A DNA stretch of 10,083 nt from a bacterium (GTDB lineage: Bacteria > Planctomycetota > UBA11346): positions 1 to 10,083 of the forward strand of contig JAIFKN010000312.1 in assembly GCA_020049615.1 (NCBI GenBank). The letters run 5' to 3'. The position numbers and the translations under genes were made by a program. Positions 7,501 through 10,083 of the stretch are shown one piece after another. The notes beneath the pieces are model-generated. The model saw only the letters and a list, made by a program, of their open reading frames with translations, had not been told where the DNA came from and searched no databases. Within the stretch, counting starts at the first letter, position 1. The number at the start of each line of letters is the position of its first letter.

Positions 7501-8877
7501 CACTGGGGCAACCGCGGCAGCGTCTGCTCCGCCGCGATCGAGAAGCCCCACCACGCCGGCTGGCGGCCCGTGCTGGAATGCGAATTCGATCTCGCCTACA
7601 GCCCGCTGCTGGAACTCGACCATGGCGCCGGCCGCCTGACCCTGTGCACCCTGGATCTCGAGGATCATGCGGCGGCCGATCCGGTGGCCGAACTGCTCGC
7701 TGGGCGGTTGCTGGAGCGCGTGCGCAGCGCCGCCCTCGTCCCGCGGGGCAGGACGGTCTATCTCGGCGGCGAGGCCGGCGCGGCGCTCTTGGACAGCTAC
7801 GGCCTGGAATACCGCCTGGCGAGCGATGGTCGGATCGCCGACCAAGCGGCCCTGGTGATCCTTGGTCCCGACGGCGACCCGGCTCAGGCCGAGGCGTTCG
7901 CCCGCTCCGGCGGCCGCGTCTTCGTCCTGCCCAGGCCCGCCAGCGCCTTCGGCCTGCGCGTCGAGCCGCGTGCCGACTTCGGCGGCAGCCTTGCGCCACC
8001 GGCCTGGCCAGAGGCCGCCGGGCTGGGGATGTCCGATCTGCGGCGGCGCTGCGCAGGTCCGGCCCGGCTGTTCGTCGACGGCGGGTCGGCCGAGATCGGC
8101 GCCGACGGTCTGCTCGCACGTCTCCAGGTGGGCAAGGGCGTGGTCGTGGCCAGCCAACTCGACAGCGCGATCCTCGAGGCGGAGGTCAAGACCTACAACC
8201 GCTACACCCGCTGGCGGCTGACCCGCGCGACCTGTCAGGTGCTGGCCAATCTAGGCGCCTCGTTCCGCCTCGACGCCCGCGTCTTCGCGCCCGAGGATCC
8301 GGGCTATGACACCGTGGCACTGGCTGGCTCCTGGAAGGTCTCCCTGACCACCTCCATGCCGGCAGCGCAGAGCCCCGGCGCGCTCAAGCTGACGCCGATC
8401 AGTCCGGCTGCCCTCGCGCTGGTGACGGCTGAGGCTCCGTTGGCGGGCCTGGCTGACGTCCAGGTGCCGGGGATGTGGCCGGGCTTCGAGGCGGTGGACG
8501 GCGAGGCCGTGTTCCTCCGCGACGTGACGGTGCCGGCGCATCTGGCTGGCAAGGACCTCGTCCTCGACCTCGGGCCGGTGGACGACTTCGATACGACCTA
8601 TGTCAACGGCGAGGCGGTGGGCTCGACCGGCTATGAGACCGCCAACACGTGGAATACGCCGCGGCGCTATCAGGTCCCGGGCCGGCTGGTCCGCGCCGGA
8701 CGCAACCGCATCGCCGTCCGTGTGTTCGACCACTTCGGCGGCGGCGGCCTCGGTGGCCAGGCGTATCAACTGAGCCTCCACCTGCCCGTGGCGGCCCACG
8801 CGGTGGGATTCTACCATGCCGATTATCGCACCGATTTCGACAATGGTGACGACCCCTACCGCTATTATCGGTGGTAG
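4576..8877 (+). CDS. Very large secreted GH2-like protein with two GATase-like domains
   Basis: A 1433-residue protein. A signal peptide (residues 1-20, MRALSHVFWSLTVVMALSAA) supports ATG 4576, with GGAA five bases upstream; an in-frame GTG at 4558 would add six residues. Order of domains: GH2 sugar-binding jelly roll (about 40-185; RICLNGLWWFQP, KAWYERSLEIP, ARIFVDGQDLGS); Ig-like domain (about 217-330); TIM barrel (about 335-665); Ig-like domain (about 730-827); two GATase-like alpha/beta domains (about 836-1055 and 1057-1225); a second jelly roll (about 1247-1408; DLGPVDDFDTTYVNGEAVGS, NRIAVRVFD); and an Asp/Tyr-rich tail. In the barrel, PYIAIEFGTP keeps the nucleophile-type Glu555. Where GH2 enzymes have an Asn-Glu pair after NHPS-x-x-x-W, this protein has NHPSCLIWATTANVYG, with no Glu until 476. 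It may hydrolyse a beta-linked sugar by a variant mechanism, or only bind. The substrate is unknown. Confidence 0.85.
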   Translation: MRALSHVFWSLTVVMALSAADPGPPPISMPTHGGEAVEVLSTTRGRICLNGLWWFQPAVGSSTEAPASGWGWIRVPGSWTPRGNLPGVVAPGTGDAWTGFDGKTLGKAWYERSLEIPAAWAGRAVILELRRISTDARIFVDGQDLGSAAFPSGEIELTTAVRPGASHRLRLLVAAVDSDEQVVSAMGVGQNTMVAAKLATRGLPGEVFLSSRPRHVHIDDVFVQTSHRRNRLTLQTTLAGIATAGEARVEVQILDAAGAEVRRFTTTVPVAAGSPVITPAWDWPQAKRWDLGQPNLYTAVMRVQAPGMDDTWRQEFGFREVWIDGRDILLNGTPFRLRPCSWFSDGDWSATTGSPQMMAAAFDGLAGSGFNILEWWPSQYDERGTYHFQELALEIADRKGFPVMANSLSASNILSLWGGGTKKWTDPQTRATWRQRMESELRRLRNHPSCLIWATTANVYGHVDDQDPRRMGQGFERPVWAGESADWRANNARGAEMIAEVKQVDPTRPVMLHQGAAQGDIYATNNYLDLIPLQEREEWLSEWSRSGTMPYIAIEFGTPLHTTMMRGRNGFGDTVHSEPLLSEFCAIYQGGAAYANELPAYRTALREMHVKDLKWNNWHGNPALERSPTFQALQTLFITNTWRSWRTQGVTGGMVPWADPQFWAGRPGKAVQPAPAPGARGVAFSELPLAGFGFLRPEGGAVQPAFASLQAVNGPTLAWIAGPAVAGDPADFTAKDHSFRAGELLRKRVALLNDTRAPAAYTVRWSIAAGGKHLAGGDLAGTATVGATLLLPIEASLPAVAAITAGEVRIEAAISGIPHTDRFAFKVFPAAPARSGRLTVSDPKGLTSALLQRLGYTLDTGEPAPGGTWVIGREALSSQPLAGSQALLGRVRAHVQAGGRAVIFAQDPGWIERHLGLRVANHISRRIFPVSAADPLVAGLEAEDLRDWRGQGTLVEAKPIYGPTAKRSSTPWWGWHWGNRGSVCSAAIEKPHHAGWRPVLECEFDLAYSPLLELDHGAGRLTLCTLDLEDHAAADPVAELLAGRLLERVRSAALVPRGRTVYLGGEAGAALLDSYGLEYRLASDGRIADQAALVILGPDGDPAQAEAFARSGGRVFVLPRPASAFGLRVEPRADFGGSLAPPAWPEAAGLGMSDLRRRCAGPARLFVDGGSAEIGADGLLARLQVGKGVVVASQLDSAILEAEVKTYNRYTRWRLTRATCQVLANLGASFRLDARVFAPEDPGYDTVALAGSWKVSLTTSMPAAQSPGALKLTPISPAALALVTAEAPLAGLADVQVPGMWPGFEAVDGEAVFLRDVTVPAHLAGKDLVLDLGPVDDFDTTYVNGEAVGSTGYETANTWNTPRRYQVPGRLVRAGRNRIAVRVFDHFGGGGLGGQAYQLSLHLPVAAHAVGFYHADYRTDFDNGDDPYRYYRW

Positions 8878-8904
8878 ATCACCAATCCTTTCGCGTAGGA
8901 TCCC

Positions 8905-10068
8905 ATGCCCGATTCCATCCCCTCACGTCCCGTACCCGACCGGCTGCGCTGGTGGCAGGAGGCCCGATTCGGCGTCTCGTTCCATTGGGGCCTCTACAGC
9001 ATCCCCGCCCGCGGCGAGTGGGTGCGCTCGGCCGAGCGCCGCTCGCTGGCGGCCTACCAGCCGTGGTTCGACAGCTTCACCGCCGACCGCTATGACGCCC
9101 GGCGCTGGGCTGCGCTGGTCCGCGCCGGCGGTGCGCGCTACGGCCTGCTGACCACCAAGCATCATGACGGATTCTGCCTCTTCGACAGTGCACTGACCGA
9201 TTATACCAGCATGCACACGCCGGCACGGCGCGACCTGGTGCGTGAGTATGTCGAGGCCTTCCGCGCCGAAGGGCTGCGCGTCGGTCTGTACTACTCGCTG
9301 GTCGACTGGCGGCATCCCGACTGCCCGGCCTATGGCGACCGGCAGCATCCGCTGCGCTGGGACGAGTCGCAGCGCGGCCTCGAGCATCGTTGGGAGCGTT
9401 ATGTCGAGTACTTCCACGGCCAGGTCCGCGAACTGCTGAGCAACTACGGCCGCATCGACCTGCTGTGCTTCGACTTCTCCTACTGGGACTACGACTCGCA
9501 GGCCTGGCGCGCCGAGGAGCTGGTGCGGATGATCCGCCAGTTGCAGCCCGACATCGTGCTGAACGACCGGCTGCATCCGGGATGCGCCATCAAGCGCGCC
9601 GATCCGCCGGCCTGGGCCGGCGATTTCGACAGTCCCGAGCAGCTGGTCCCCGACCGCGGGATCCGCGACGTCACCGGCCGGGCCGTGCCCTGGGAGAGCT
9701 GGATCACCTCGAACAACTCCTGGTGCCACAATCCGCTGGACCTGGCGTGGAAGAGCCCGGCCGACGTGATCCGCACGCTGGTCAACTGCGTCAGCAAGGG
9801 TGGCAATCTCAGCCTCAACCTCGGACCGACCGCACCGCACGCGGCGAGATTCCCGCCGAGGGCGAACGCCTGCTGCGCGAGGTCGGCACCTGGCTGGAAC
9901 GCAACGGTGCATCGATCTACGGCTGCGGCGACGCCGGCCTGCCACGCCCGGAGTGGGGCCGCTACACCTGCGATGGCCGACGCCTGTATGCGCACCTCAC
10001 CGACACGGTGCTCGGGCACGCCTCGCTGGCGGGCCTGCGTGGCCGGGTGCGCAATGGCCGCGTGCTGA
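8905..10068 (+). CDS. GH29 alpha-L-fucosidase, frameshifted near residue 311
   Basis: Hydrolyses terminal alpha-L-fucose (family knowledge). Residues 1-310 are a clear GH29 catalytic barrel: RFGVSFHWGLYSIPARGEW, GLLTTKHHDGFCLFDS, GLRVGLYYSLVDW, IDLLCFDFSYWDYD, VPWESWITSNNSW and GGNLSLNLGPTA. Asp190 in LLCFDFSY is the expected nucleophile; Glu264 in WESW lies in a conserved block. There is no signal peptide, so it should act in the cytoplasm. AGGA at 8897-8900 precedes the ATG, and the gap to the GH2-like gene is only 27 bp, implying co-transcription. From 9835 this frame gives an unrelated Ala/Arg/Cys-rich tail ending at TGA 10066-10068. That tail is an artefact of a 5-bp duplication; the true continuation is in another frame and runs past the right edge. 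As read, the enzyme lacks its C-terminal domain. Confidence 0.9.
   Translation: MPDSIPSRPVPDRLRWWQEARFGVSFHWGLYSIPARGEWVRSAERRSLAAYQPWFDSFTADRYDARRWAALVRAGGARYGLLTTKHHDGFCLFDSALTDYTSMHTPARRDLVREYVEAFRAEGLRVGLYYSLVDWRHPDCPAYGDRQHPLRWDESQRGLEHRWERYVEYFHGQVRELLSNYGRIDLLCFDFSYWDYDSQAWRAEELVRMIRQLQPDIVLNDRLHPGCAIKRADPPAWAGDFDSPEQLVPDRGIRDVTGRAVPWESWITSNNSWCHNPLDLAWKSPADVIRTLVNCVSKGGNLSLNLGPTAPHAARFPPRANACCARSAPGWNATVHRSTAAATPACHARSGAATPAMADACMRTSPTRCSGTPRWRACVAGCAMAAC
9830..9839 (+). repeat. 5-bp tandem duplication CCGCA x2 that breaks the fucosidase frame
   Basis: CCGCA at 9830-9834 is immediately repeated at 9835-9839. Deleting one copy makes the codons read G-P-T-A-R-G-E-I-P, the expected GH29 motif after LNLGPTA, and the family-like sequence continues to the window end. 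Five extra bases shift the frame, so the duplication fully explains the break. It looks like replication slippage or an assembly or polymorphism issue. Confidence 0.75.
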
Positions 10069-10083
10069 CGAGCGGCGCCGAAG
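9840..10083 (+). pseudogene. Out-of-frame 3' part of the GH29 gene, partial at right edge
   Basis: In the frame starting at 9840 the sequence reads RGEIPAEGERLLREVGTWLE, RNGASIYGCGDAGLPRPEWG, RYTCDGRRLYAHLTD and so on to LTSGAE. It has no stop before the edge. This is the normal end of a GH29 barrel (WLERNG-x-SIYG is a family hallmark) leading into the C-terminal beta-sandwich. It has no start of its own and would be translated only if the 5-bp duplication upstream is absent. Confidence 0.75.

Noticed and set aside
8923..9945. 340-residue open frame on the minus strand
   Set aside because: It lies antisense to the GH29 catalytic domain with its conserved motifs, and has no signature of its own.

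Overview
The window reads as a carbohydrate-degradation locus from a high-GC bacterium of the PVC group (Planctomycetota, Lentisphaerota or Verrucomicrobiota). The best taxonomic clue is the pseudopilin at 3326-4000. It combines an N-terminal [20 protein letters not shown] segment with an exact H-X9-DG motif near the C terminus, a protein type greatly expanded in those phyla. The neighbouring secreted beta-helix protein, huge GH2-like protein and GH29 alpha-L-fucosidase fit their glycan-foraging lifestyle. The exact phylum cannot be settled from the sequence.

Layout. Positions 1-26 hold the first eight codons of a minus-strand gene with a good ribosome binding site. Positions 27-185 are a divergent intergenic region with a 5-bp-arm palindrome and three copies of the octamer GCCTATGC. 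From 186 to the right edge all genes lie on the plus strand: a small secreted jelly-roll protein (186-707); a secreted right-handed beta-helix protein with a C-terminal membrane anchor, split by a frameshift (784-3172); a gap with two hairpins; the H-X9-DG pseudopilin (3326-4000); a small single-span membrane protein (4053-4517); a secreted protein of about 1433 residues with a GH2-type fold (4576-8877); and a GH29 alpha-L-fucosidase (8905 to beyond the edge), also frameshifted. No RNA gene, CRISPR array, insertion sequence or transporter was seen.

How the genes may work together (inference). The beta-helix protein, the GH2-like protein and the small jelly-roll protein carry export signals and could bind or cut a complex, probably fucose-containing, polysaccharide at the cell surface or in the periplasm. 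The fucosidase has no signal peptide and would act on imported fragments. The pseudopilin and small membrane protein could belong to an envelope or secretion assembly coupled to this.

The strongest observations are two frame disruptions. In the fucosidase, a 5-bp tandem duplication (CCGCA twice, 9830-9839) throws the reading frame off exactly inside the conserved GPTA-x-GEIP motif, and removing one copy restores a family-like C terminus. In the beta-helix gene the frame breaks near 2310-2322. The GH2-like protein keeps the nucleophile-type EFG motif but lacks the usual Asn-Glu acid/base pair, so it may be a non-canonical or non-catalytic member.
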